From assembly GCA_016271365.2 (NCBI GenBank), contig CM057452.1:826366001-826430000 (forward strand): a DNA stretch of 64,000 nucleotides. Reading direction: 5' to 3'. Below are positions 43,866-54,704 of the stretch, piece by piece. This DNA is from Neoceratodus forsteri. Its lineage: Eukaryota > Chordata > Ceratodontiformes > Ceratodontidae. The notes under the pieces are model-generated. The model did not search any database, had not been told where the DNA came from, and saw nothing but the letters and a program-made list of their open reading frames with translations. The position numbers and the translations under genes are program-made. Numbering within the stretch: the first letter of the stretch is position 1; each line of letters starts with the position of its first letter.

Positions 43866-44590
43866 TTATAAGAGTATGGTCTGATGTGGCCACAATATTA
43901 GCTGATGGATCACTAGTTTGTAATGAGGGTGACACAAACCAATAGTCAATCCGGGAAGATTTCTTACCTTGAAAAAAGTATGAGGGGCAAGGGATGGTAC
44001 AGGAAATATATCTGTTAAACCTGATTGTGTGATTAGAGATCTAAGAAAATGGGTGTCACAGTAGATTTTTGAAGAGGACTGTTCACCTCCAGAGAGAGAG
44101 ATGTTAAAATCCCCGCCAAACAATATATTTTTACATGAAAACAAATACGGCCGTATCTGTTTAAGTAAAGCTATCCTGCTTGCCTTAGATTGTGGGCCAT
44201 AAATATTTATAAGTCTAAAATCTATCGAAGCTAAAGTGATATCAAGCAAAAAGGCACGGCCTGGTAAAATGTCCACAATATGCGTAACTATAACCTCTGG
44301 GGTAGTGAAACAAATACCTAACCCTGAGCAAAGATCACCTCCTCCGGACCAAAAACTAGGACCCCAGATCCATGCTTCTGAAGCTGTTTTAAAGTCTTAC
44401 GTGGAATATAATCTAGTATCTTGAAAAAATATAATGTCATACTTCAAGGTGGAAAAAAGGTCAAAAGTAGCAAGTAATTTGAACCTTGATCTAATGCTGT
44501 TAGTATTCAAACTAGCTATTTTAATAGTATACTCAGGACTAGACATAGAGGAAAAAGGAACATCAGGGTTACGATACCAACTTAGTCAAT
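43866..44590 (-). pseudogene. Copy X ORF2: endonuclease domain
   Basis: The region 44580-44280 carries KIASLNTNSI, DIIFFQDTRL and SGLGICFTTP with a stop. 44276-43866 carries DILPGRAFLLDITL, RLINIYGPQSKASRIALL and NILFGGDFNISLSGGEQ. The S-D-H box falls in a shifted frame near 43880. It lines up with the intact EN of copy Y. Confidence 0.8.
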
Positions 44591-46390
44591 CTTGTACTTT
44601 TCCTCGTACCTTTTTTTTTAATGTTACTATATTTTCCTTTTTGACAGTGCTAACTAATTCCGGGTCTGACTGAATGCCCAGCTGTGAGGAAGCCAAAGAA
44701 GTTGAATCAGAATCATGATCTATGCCTTCTTCTGCTAAAACTGAGTATCTATTGTCTGATACTGGTACTCCTAACACTGAAGGAGTAATATTCTGTACAG
44801 GAGGTCCAGATTCCACTAAGGGGGGGGGCATAATATCGGACAGCTTAGTGTCCAATGAAGATTTAGGCACTGTGGCTTTTGGCAAAATCTTGCTTCTTAC
44901 ATGTTTGTCTTTACCTTCTTTTATGGTGGGAAGTTGCACATGTGTGGGGGATGATTGTCACCTTGTACCTGAGACCTCAAAGGTTGCACAGCTGAAGGAT
45001 TATTATCTACAGGTTTTGTAGCTCTATGCACATAAAAATCTTGTACACCATAGTTTGCTTCACCGGTATTATGGGCAGCCCATGGGCAATCTAAAAAACA
45101 GTGACCTGCATCTTCACAAAGGTTACATTTTGGTGTGTTGATACACTGACTACCTATATGACCCACATCTCCACAATAAGTACATTTCAGTTTATCACAT
45201 GAAGAACTAAGGTGACGTAAGGACCCACATTTAAAACAACGTTTAGTTTGCCCTGGGTAAAAAATAAAGCCCTTGTCCCGACCTATATAAAAACAATTTG
45301 GTAGGTGTTGTAAACCTTCTGGAGTCTGACGTAGCTTAACTTTTATTTTCCATCCACCATTCCAAAACCCCTCAGCATCCAAAATTGGATCCGGGGTTCC
45401 TTGTAAGTCACAATGTTTTTCTAACCAAAATAGAATGTCTGAAATGTTAACACCTTCATTTCGAAATAAAACAGTAATTACTCGAAAAGGCTGTTTTGTT
45501 AGAGGAATGACTTGAAAAGGTGTCCACAATGGATTAGTCTTAACATTCATATGTTTCACCCAAAATCGTTCTAATAGTTCTGGAGACCTAAAACTAATAT
45601 CAAATGTCACCTCCCCGGGAGCGTGAATGAGGGCATAAACTTCTGAGGGAGTAAACCCCAGTGATTGTTTAATTAAAGTACGCCCCACATAATACCAGTC
45701 TGGAATAAATTCTAAGCCTCCCATATATCGCAATCTGACTGCATTTCTGCGTTTTGCTAGTTCAACAGGTTTTTTGAAAAGGTCAGCATAGGAAGTCTTA
45801 GGGTCAGGGAGTAAGTCCTGTGTTTGTTTAGCAACATTTGCTAATAAAGAAGTCTCTGAAATACTGGTAGTGTCCCCATGAACCATGGCTTTAGGAACAA
45901 AGAGATTTTGGAGTTCCTTGTTCTCGGTCTGAAAGGTTGAATTTTTACCTTGCAACTGCTCCTCCGGTACTGCGTCTGCCCAATTCCGAGAAATCTCCGA
46001 TACGACTTCTTGTCTTGCTGTCTGAAAAGGTTGTGGTAAAGAGGCATGCTGCAAAACAGTGTTAGGGGAAACTGCTGAACACCATTCTCCCGATTCCAAC
46101 TGACTCCAGCCAGCGTCCTGGAGAGCTCGTTCCGGTGACCATCCGGGACCTCCCGGCATCTCTAAGCCCTCCTTGGCAACCGGAGTGTTTACACTTAATG
46201 GCATTGAGTCTTTTGCAAAAACTTTAAGCTGCACATTCGTAATTTTGTTCTCGGGGCTGCGCTTACGTTTTTTTTCGTTGTCAACTTCGGACTGTTTTTG
46301 GATTAATTCCTCCTCCAGGAGTAACAGCTGCTGCTGCAGAAAGGTGCATTTATTTACTAATTCTTGCGTAGAATCTGTACAAAAAGCCAT
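44586..46390 (-). pseudogene. Copy X ORF1, almost complete (one frameshift)
   Basis: A 489-codon frame (46390-44921) plus 117 codons in a second frame (44939-44586). Order: a coiled coil with KCTFLQQQLLLLEEELIQKQ (residues about 13-40) and a basic patch KKRKRSPENK. Then a conserved core RNAVRLRYMGGLEFIPDWYY and SEVYALIHAPGEVTF, with VITVLFRNEGVNISDILFWL (residues about 215-330). Three CCHC-type knuckles follow (FKCGSLRHLSSSC, CTYCGDVGHIGSQC, CNLCEDAGHCFLDC; residues about 385-440). After a frame change near 44930 the tail has NRYSVLAEEG. In this clade ORF1 binds element RNA. The knuckles keep all Cys and His, so the frameshift may be fairly recent. Confidence 0.9.
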
Positions 46391-46642
46391 TCGTTCTGAA
46401 TCTGAAGCTGAAGCTGAAGTTGAAAAAACTAATTCAGGTGTGGCAGATAATCAAACATGTTCCACCTCAGTTTGCTCTGAGGCTGTTGTAGACTCTATGG
46501 TGATAGCAGGAAACGCCTGGCTCTCCAAAGTGGCTGGAAACATCGTTTCTCCCTCCCAGAGAAACACCTGCACCTACAGAGTCTCGATCCGGAATGGGCT
46601 CCTTCATCCTGTAGACGGACTGACCAAACGTCACCCACCCAC

Positions 46643-46842
46643 AGAGTAGGGGAATTTCCCCGATGTCCTGGCCAAATTTCCCTCATTCACTAAAAAAATA
46701 TACCACCAACAACTTAATCTGGTTCAAGGTCAGCTGGCATTCATCTGTATCCCCCTCCCCCGGGTCGTACCTGAAAGTAGGCAGGATTTGTCTAGTGCAC
46801 TTACCCAGTCAATAAAAATAAAAATAAATAAATAAAATTCTT
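46643..46842 (+). mobile_element. tRNA-headed SINE, 3' part
   Basis: Continues the SINE broken at 34884: 'gagtaggggaatttccccga', 'tgtcctggcca', 'ttcactaaaaaaatatacca' and 'cttaatctgg', then an A-rich tail 'aaaaataaataaataaaa' to 46842. The same body is found uninterrupted at 8640-8865. Confidence 0.75.
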
Positions 46843-46849
46843 GGCTTGG

Positions 46850-47550
46850 TATAGGACCTGGCTTTAGCTCAATGTCTCCAGACAGCATACGGGCTAATAA
46901 TACCAGGTACCATACTTTACAAGGCACAAAAGGAGGGATTAGATAACCATGGAGATGCCACCATTTTGCTACTGATGCCGCGGTGTAGTAGATAAGGAAT
47001 CCTGGGAGGAGTGCTGGGGTAGTCTCAATGTACCTATCTGCCTGGATTATCATGTTTAAGTGAAGTCATCAGGATCTATTCTCCCTTGCAGATATAGGTC
47101 TGGTGACACACCGATTGAGAGTATGCTCAGGGATAGTAGAACCAGGCTGAGAGTCAGCACTAACAGGGCTTGACTGGCCATCATTAGTTTAAAACAAACA
47201 GAAAAAAGGTGTTAGTGCAAGGGTCCTGCAATCAGATTCACTTTTATAAGGCCAGCAATTTAGGAGTAGGGGTGAACAGAAACTTTATAAAGTTTAACAA
47301 CTTTTGCCTTAGTATTACCTTTGGATTAAGCCCAGAGACATTAAAGTAGATCCACTTTACAGGGCCAGCAATTTTGGTGTAGGAGCGAGCAGACACTATA
47401 TAAATCTTAGCAACTTTGGTGTGGTTATCAAAGCCCTCTAGTGGCAGAGTTGCATAGCGTGCAGATGGAGGAATGAACTGATAAGAGTAAATTCAGCACT
47501 ATACAGTCCTCTAGTGGCTAGAAGATATAATCAGCTAATGGAAACGTCAG
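46850..47550 (-). pseudogene. LINE B 5' end with 2A-like peptide
   Basis: The minus frame 47053-46853 ends CKVWYLVLLARMLSGDIELK then PGP, the counterpart of LINE A's KLWYLPFLSLMLAGDVELN. After the SINE the LINE resumes at 34640 at the matching point (LRIVDLNVR), which shows both are one insertion. At the 2A-like site (46853-46879) the Asn before PGP is Lys. The 47060-47550 stretch is noncoding leader sequence. Confidence 0.8.
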
Positions 47551-47574
47551 CACTTAAAAAAATGCTGTAGACTT

Positions 47575-47824
47575 TATGAGAATGGGGTGAGCGTTAGGCT
47601 TTATGAGAATGGGGTGAGCGTTAGGCTTGAGAATGGGATGAGCATTATGAGAATGGGGTGAGCGTTAGGCTTGAGAATGGGGTGAGCATTAGGCAGTAGA
47701 CTTGAGAAGCCCAAGACACACCTCACACATGCTCTACTGCCTGGTTTGGGAGATTGGGTTGCTAAGGAAACCCTAACGCCTCATTTCCCAACTTATGTCA
47801 CTTCGACCCTAACTGGAACATTAA
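47575..47824. repeat. Hairpin H3 right arm with expanded inner part
   Basis: 47700-47824 is the reverse complement of 25850-25690 ('gagaagcccaagacacacc', 'cgaccctaactggaacatta'). Next to the loop the word GAGAATGGGGTGAGCGTTAGG and variants are repeated five times at about 20-26 bp spacing (47579-47695). The left arm has only one, so this arm expanded on its own. Confidence 0.85.
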
Positions 47825-48396
47825 AAAAGTTTTCTGTAACTTATTTCCTTACTTTTTGAGATAGTATAATAGTATCCTTATTTTACTGTGTGACTGCAGG
47901 GACCTTCGGACCCTGTGCTCCCATCTCTCCATAGATGCATATATGTATGTAGCTGCGGAAGCACAGGGCCCGTTGGGTCCTATACATCCATTTATAGGAC
48001 AACAGTGACCAAATCATCAGCATAGCCATCTTATCACCCAACCTCATGTACCTGGTATAGAAAATTTTCAAATCCCTGCCAAAATTTAATTCTGTGCAAC
48101 TGCAACGCTATTCCGCGCCACAGGTGCGAAAACACATTTTGGCCAGAATTTGAAAAATGACATCTGTGACATACATGAGGTGGAGTAATAAGAAGGCTAT
48201 GTTGTAAATCTGGGCTCAAAATATTTAACATTTCTGAAGTTATGAGCAGGCGTAGCAAAATTGCAATGAATTGTCATAACTTTGGCATTTTTTCATATTT
48301 TGACCCCCTATTTTCAACATAGTCTTCCTATGACCCCACGTCATAAGACCTGTAGGTGGAAATTTTCAAATCCATGCCAAAATACCATTCTGTGCC
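47825..48396 (+). repeat. Macrorepeat unit 3, first body segment
   Basis: Collinear by eye with 23440-24020 in unit 2: 'actttttgagatagtataat', a CAGGGACC-type palindrome, 'gatgcatatatgtatgta', 'ctcatgtacctggtatag' and 'tttggccagaatttgaaaaa'. It is cut at 'gtgcc' (48392-48396) by the Gmr1-like element and resumes at 57135. Confidence 0.85.
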
Positions 48397-50124
48397 TGTG
48401 GTACCATGGATTCTTATAACAGATCAAACAGACATTTTTGTAGAGTGCATACAAAATGCAAGATCTGCGTTTATCATTTTATTGTCCAATATTTTAAAGA
48501 AAATAAAGAAAAATGCAGAAAGGAAAATAAGTGGGTGTTAGTCCTTCACACCAATGCAAATCATCAGGATAACGTTCTTCTCCAAGACAAATAGCAGTAA
48601 AAGAATTTTTGAAATCTTCCTTCCTCTCAGTGTGAAAACCTTCCACACTTAGCTCTTCTCAGTTCTTAGTCCGTGGTCAGAAAGTAACTGACCATCTCAA
48701 TCTTTCGATTTCTCACTATATCTCGAGCTATCTCTCTAGTCCTCTGGTGGACTACCTTTGATAGCAGTCTAGTGTGACATCAGAGGTCAGGTGATAACAT
48801 CATTAGTAGGAAAACCGTCTTTTAAACCTCTACGTTTCTTAAAATCATGTCCTAACATTTCTGGCATAATGCTATCTCTATGTCCACCATTCAGGCTCTT
48901 ATATAGTCTCTATTATTAGAGGAAAGGGCTAAAAATCCTTAATTACAAGGACATGACATCACAGCTGTCAACTAGCTCCTCCTCTACTGTGACATCACTA
49001 ACTTAGTGCTCCATAAATACAGCCATTTCAGAGGCTGTCAGCCCTATAGCAGGACCTCTGAAAAACATCTACTGGTATTTATTTTTATACTTTTTATTAT
49101 TTGCTCATTGTAACATTTTAAATCTTTATTTCAGTGTTCAGTAGGTATCACTAGTCTTGTAAAATGTAAAAAGATAAGGCCACGCTCCTTATCTATTTAC
49201 TCTTGCAAGCACTAGGAACCTACTGCTTTTTAGAGAAATAATCATTTTACTGAAACATAAAAAAAACATTTGCAGGGCATACATTTCTTAATGGCTTTTA
49301 CAATAATTACTTGTGGCTTATACATATATTTTTATTCAGAAGCCAACCTTTTATTTCATCATAAATAGCCTTTTTTAACAGCTGTTGGATGAAATCTTTC
49401 AGCTGTCGGCTAACATTTCATTTAAGCCCTTATTTGTACTGACAGCAAAGACAACTTCTTTCCTGTCCCTGAAACATGAAGCATTTCTTTTATGGGGCAA
49501 TATAGGGCTCAATAGGCTTTAACTCCCTTCATTCTCTCTTTAAGGGAGTGTATGTCTCTATTCCCTGACTATAGTTTCAACATAATTACACCGGCCACAC
49601 TCGCTGTGGTGCACAGATGCACCGAACTACTTGGGGCACTTCTCATCTTATTCCTGAGGCTCTGCGGCTATTTTTTTAATCTATAGCCATACTATTTACT
49701 GGAAAACCACTCCCGGTGGTTAAATAAACATATTACTTTATTTTCTCAGTTTTTCTTCATGATCGTGCGCATGAGTGCCTGCACGATCGTGCAATCGTGC
49801 GAATGTGTGAACATATGCATGTTCTACCGCATGGTTGTATGGACTGAAACCATTTTGAGCATACTGATTGTAGCAGCAGGGGACCACTTCTCTTCCTTAA
49901 CAAACTAAGGTACATTTATTACAGGAGCTGCTTTTTTTACTGTGGAGGGCACAGGCTTTTCTAAGCACAGGAATAGAATAGAAAAGAAAACAGAGAATAA
50001 GATATCAGGTTGGCCACCCTGATATGAAAATGAAGGATAGTTAGAAAAGAAAGAGGATAGGACAGAGTGAAATAGAATATGGAAAACAATGTAATGCCTG
50101 TTTTTAAATCCTCATTCTAGCACA
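48397..50124 (-). repeat. Gmr1-like element, 3' LTR (1.73 kb)
   Basis: The full-length LTR. Its ends match the other LTR: 'ggattcttataacagatcaa' at the left, 'aatcctcattctagcaca' at the right. The middle (about 48912-49935) has no counterpart in the 5' LTR. The minus strand next to it (50140-50125) is the purine-rich tract GTGGGGAGGAG. Confidence 0.9.
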
Positions 50125-50266
50125 CTCCTCCCCACACAAGAAGGCAACCATACAAATGTTTGCTGTAAGACCCTCCACCCTTAGGAAGGGTTGAAACTTC
50201 CGCCCACCCTCTCCAGAAGTTCCCCTCGGGGACCCTTAAGCAAGTAAACTGTATAAGGCATTTAGC

Positions 50267-51145
50267 TTATACAAACAGTACAATACAATACCATTTCCAT
50301 TCATTCATATGCCTGAGGTGTGGACTATGTTCATCATGCATAGTCATATTTTCCACTAGCTGCTCAGTAACATTGGTAACCTGGTGTGCTCCAAACCGTG
50401 ACAAAAAAACAGCATTTTGATGTTGTGTTCCAGCCCTATGCCTAACAGTGAATTTGTATGGCTGGAGTGACAAATACCATCTCAAAATGCGTGTATTTTT
50501 GTCCTTCATCAGGTTCAACCAACATATGGGGTTGTGATCTGTAATGACAATATATTCATTACCCCATAGATAATATTTGAGGGCCTCTATCGCCCATTTG
50601 ATGGCCAAACATTCCTTCTCTACAGTAGAATATTTTCTCTCCCTTTCATGCAGTTTTCTACTGAGAAACAGGATGGGATGCTCTCCTTGGAGGTCATGCT
50701 GACTTAGAACAGCCCCTATGCCTGTATCAGAGGCATCTGTTTGTAGTTCAAAGGGCTTGGTGAAATCAGGGCTACGTAAAACTGGGGCAGAACACAAAAT
50801 TGATTTTATTTTCGTGAATGCCTCCTCACATGCAGGGCTCCATTTTACTTTGTTTGGGTTTTTATTTTTAGTTAAGTCAGTCAGGCGTGTGGCAATTGTG
50901 GAGAAGTCTGGAATAAAATGTCTGCAGTAGCTTGCCAGACCTAGAAAGGACCTGACATGACATTTTGTAGTTGGCATAGAACTATTTGCTACAGCCTCAG
51001 CCTTACTTATTTCAGGCTTCACCATCCCATGACTAATAATGAAACCTAAGTAGTGGATCTCGGTCTTGGCTATGGCACATTTGGATGGGTTAATGGTAAG
51101 GCATGCATCCTTAATGCTCTGAATAACTGCACTAAGATGTATCAA
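50267..51145 (-). pseudogene. Gmr1-like element: RT C-terminal part and RNase H
   Basis: A 292-codon frame: CLTINPSKCAIAKTEIHYLG, HVRSFLGLASYCRHFIPDFS (RT thumb), then RNase H with PFELQTDASDTGIGAVLSQ (first catalytic Asp), ILFLSRKLHERERKYSTVEK (Glu), CLAIKWAIEAL and TDHNPICWL. Upstream in shifted frames (51360-51146) are KGYWQIPLSP and AYLDDIVIYS, the catalytic Y-L-D-D. The frame ends close to the 3' LTR, so RNase H is the last domain; nothing resembling integrase follows. Confidence 0.9.
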
Positions 51146-51362
51146 GTGTGTATTCTAGTCTGGACTGTAGATGACAATGTCATCTAGGTAAGCTGTGCTG
51201 TACTGTTTATGTGGCCTCAAGACTTGATCCATATACCATTGAAAAGTAGCCAGAGCTACGTGTAAGTCAAACGACATGGTGATAAAATGATACAGTCAGA
51301 TCGGGGTACAAAAGCAGTTAAGTCTTGTGCTCGGGTGATAACGGTATCTGCCAATACCCCTT

Positions 51363-52968
51363 AAAAACATAGAAACATAGAATTTGACGGCAGATAAGGA
51401 CCGTTTGGCCCACCTAGTCTGCCCATTTTCCTACCTAACGGATAAGCTGCAGATCCTAGTTAACCAACAGCCTACTTCCTCCTACCCCCCACTAGGACTG
51501 CCTTATGTCTGTCCCATGCATTCTTGAATTCCCCCACTGTTCTTGACTCCATGACCTCCTCAGGAAGGCTGTTCCATGCATCCACAACCCTCTCCATGAA
51601 AAAATACTTCCTCACATTACCTCTGAGCCATCCCCCCTCTATCTTCAAATTGTGCCCCCTTGTTCTTGCACATCTCTTTTTCTGAAAGATGCTACCCTCT
51701 TGGACTTTGTTGATTCGCTTGAGATACTTGAAAGTTTCTATCATGACTCCCCTCTCCCTTCTTTCCTCAAGGGTATACATATTAAGCTCCTTTAGTCTCT
51801 CTTCATATGTCTTCTGGTGCAGACCCTGCACCATTTTGGTTGCCCTCCTCTGGACAGCCTCCACTCTGTCTATGCCTTTGCGGAGATGGGGTCTCCAGAA
51901 CTGCGCACAGTACTCCAGATGGGGCTTCACCAACTGTCTGTACAGAGGGATAACAACTTCCTGTTTTCTACTGTTGATGCCTCTCCCTATGCATCCCAGT
52001 ATCCCCCCCTCAGCCTTCCTTACTGCCTTCTCACATTGCTTGCCCACCTTTAGGTCATCTGATATAATTACCCCGGTCCCTTTCTACTTTTTTATCAGTA
52101 TCTCACCCCCATTGTGTACTCTTTCCCTGGGTTTTGTTTCCCAAGTGCATTACCTTGCACTTCTTTGCGTTGAATCAAAGCTGCCATACATTTGACCATT
52201 CCTCCAACCTTGCCAAGTCCCTTCTCATCCTTTCCACTCCATCTTGTGTATCAACCCTGTTGCAGATCTTTGTGTCATCTGCAAAGAGACATACTTTTCC
52301 TTTCAGTTCCTCTGCAATGTCACTTATAAAGATATTAAAAAGGACCGGTCCCAGTACTGAACCCTGCTGTACCACGCTAGTAACCCTCCTTTCTACACTG
52401 TGGACTCCATTTACTACTACTCTTTGGGCCCTGTTGTCCAGTCAATTTTTTATTCAGGCTACCACCTTGGGACCCACTCCAAGGCTGGCTAACTTCTTTA
52501 TTAATCTTTTGTGTGGGACTGTATCAAATGCCTTGCTAAAATCTAGGTAGGCCATGTCCACAGACCTTCCCTGGTCTACTACTTTGGTCACCCAGCTAAA
52601 GAAATCTATTAGATTCGTCTGACACGACCTTCCCATCGTGAATCCATGCTGCCTTGGGTCCTGTGCCGCACTGGCCTCTAGGTACTCAACAATTCTTTCC
52701 TTCAGAAGTGATTCCATCATTTTCCCTACCACTGAAGTCAAACTAACTGGTCTGCAGTTTCCTGCCTCTGCCCTGCTCCCACTTTCGTGAAGAGGAATCA
52801 CATCTTCCCTCCTCCAGTCCTCAGGTACCACCCTATCCCCCCATGATTTATTGAAGAGAGTAGTCAGTGGTGTCACTAGTTCTACCCTTTGTTCTTTTAA
52901 AATTCTTTGGTGAATCCCATCAGGCCCCACTGCTTTGTCCAACTTCAATTTTATTAGTTCTTTCAGAA
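51363..52968 (-). pseudogene. CR1 LINE inserted in the Gmr1-like RT, TSD CCCTT
   Basis: CCCTT flanks it at 51358-51362 and 52969-52973. The RT text STLDLTKG / GYWQIPLSP is interrupted exactly there. Minus-strand CR1: KAVGPDGIHQRILKEQR, VVPEDWRREDVIPLH, DMAYLDFSKAFDTVPHKRL (52948-52454), QGSVLGPVLFNIFISDI and CLFADDTKI (52375-52175, F-A-D-D box), then the C-terminal tail HLEYCAQFWRPHLRKGID, RRATKMVQGLHQKTYEE and RVVDAWNSLPEEV (52047-51472). The 3' end 'ctatgtttctatgttttt' lies at 51363. It is 5'-truncated and broken by a few frameshifts, and closely similar to the copy at 26896. Confidence 0.9.
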
Positions 52969-52973
52969 CCCTT

Positions 52974-53336
52974 AGTCAGATCGAGGGTACTGATGTACTT
53001 GGCAGAACCGATTTGATCTAACAAATCATCAATTTGAGGCATTGGGTATCCATCGAATTCTGAAACCTCATTTATCCTACGAAAATCAAAATATAATCTA
53101 AGTCCCCCCTCCTTCTTATGAACTATTACTAAAGGTGAAGCCCAGGGACTGCAGGAAGGAACAATCACCCCTGCCTTCTCCATTTTCATTACCTCAGCAA
53201 TAACTTCAGGCCTGATTTTTTCTGGAAGCCTGTATGGTTTCTGGTAGCTAGGCTTAGTTTGTGTGACTCTTATGTCATGTACCACCCCCTTTGCTCTACC
53301 TGGGGTTTTGATAAAGGTCTCTGCAAAATATACCAA
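52974..53336 (-). pseudogene. Gmr1-like element: RT N-terminal part
   Basis: The frame reads GVVHDIRVTQTKPSYQKPYR, EVMKMEKAGVIVPSCSPWAS, PLVIVHKKEGGLRLYFDFRR and AKYISTLDLTKG, the opening motifs of Ty3/Gypsy RT. It follows integrase (53344) almost without spacer, and precedes the CR1 insertion point. Confidence 0.9.
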
Positions 53337-53343
53337 GAGATGA

Positions 53344-54695
53344 TCAGTCTCCTTTCTGTGACCGATTTAACTCAGGGTTTGTCTGTATGTCATCCTTATT
53401 TCCTGATGTTTCTAACCTTTCATAGGCTATGTCAATCTCAGTTCCTCCCTGTTCAAGGTTAATAAACAGTGTTGGGGCCTGTGGCTCCTCTACCCACTTT
53501 CTCAACAGATTTGTATGGCAGATTTTCTTCAAAGGTCTATGGCCAGACATTTTTATTTCATAATTAACTACACCAGTCTGGCGTAGTACCATATAAAGCC
53601 CTTGCCATCGCATCAGCAATTTATTTTCAGTAGACGGCAGTGACAATAATACTTTATCACCAGGTTCAAATGTCTTAGTTTTTAACCCCACATCATACAG
53701 TTCTTTTTGCTTGAATTGTGTCTGGTCTATGTTCTGATGGGCTATTGACACATATTTTACCAGGCGCTCTCTTAAAGAGGCCATGTATTCTAAAATGTTT
53801 TTACACCCCACATTGGTACCTGCTTCCCAATGTTCTTTTACCACATCAAGCGGACCTCGGGGATTTCAGCCATATAATAGAGTAAAAGGAGAAAACCCGG
53901 TGGTGGATTGGGGCACCTCCCTGCAGGCAAATAGTAAATAGGGAAGGAACTTATCCCAATCCCTGCCTTCCTCATGCACAAATTTCTGTAATATGCCTTT
54001 CAGAGTCTTATTAAATCTCTCAACTAGACCATCAGTTTGAGGATGGTAAGGAGAAGTTCTTATAACTGACACTCCCAACAATTTATATAACTCCTGCAAC
54101 ATTACAGATGTGCAGTTGCTACCTCAGTCTGTTAAAATGACTTTTAGAATTCCCATCTGACTCAACACCTTGGCTAATTCCTCAGCAATGCGAGGAGCGG
54201 TGACAGTTTTCATTGGAATTGCTTTTGGGTACCGAGTGGAGTAATCACATATCACTAAAATATACTGATTACCTTTGGAGCTCTTAAGGAGTGGACCAAC
54301 CACTTCGATAGCCACTCTATCACATGGGGTAGTTACATGAGGTATAGGCTGAAGGGGTACCGAGTCTTTCTTTCCTTTTTGGGCCACTAGTTGGCATTTC
54401 AGGCAAGCCTGGCAGTATGCAGCTACATCTTGATGGACCCCTGGCCAACAATATCTAGACAAAATTGCTGCACAGTCCTATCCCTTCCCTCATGTCCAGC
54501 CATAGGGACGTCATGGGCTAAATACATTACCTTTTCCCTGTATTTTACTGGCACTACTAACTGTTTAGTCTCATCAGCAGTAACTGGATCAACAATAACT
54601 TGGTACAGTATATGATTTTTAAGCATAAAACAAGAATGTGCTGGTGGTCCTTCTTTGTCTACCTGTGAAAATAAAGGTTGCAAAGTAATGTCCAA
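53344..54695 (-). pseudogene. Gmr1-like element: integrase, upstream of RT
   Basis: 54695-54423 has the approach and first His residues of the H2C2 zinc finger (LVVPVKYREKVMYLAHD, AGHEGRDRTVQQF). 54462-54124 has YCQACLKCQLVAQKG (the CC), then AIEVVGPLLKSSKGNQYILV with Glu where a catalytic Asp is expected, and LTD at the second Asp region. 54102-53866 has SPYHPQTDGLVERFNKTLKG with the catalytic Glu. 53844-53344 holds the C-terminal domain (FEPGDKVLLSLPS, RWQGLYMVLRQTGVVNYEI, LKKICHTNLLRKW). It would insert the cDNA. Stops and shifts separate the parts. Confidence 0.9.
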
Positions 54696-54704
54696 TTTTT
54701 GCTC

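Larger units (their letters stand above)
40997..46642 (-). mobile_element. Tx1-clade LINE copy X
   Basis: A full-length-looking minus-strand element of about 5.6 kb: a GC-rich 5' leader (46642-46391), ORF1 46390-44586, ORF2 44590-41136 and 3' end near 40997. Flanking target words are AGAGCAGGGAATT (40984) and AGAGTAGGGGAATT (46643). Its sequence differs clearly from copy Y in every domain, so the two are different subfamilies using the same site. It is less damaged than copy Y. Confidence 0.9.
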
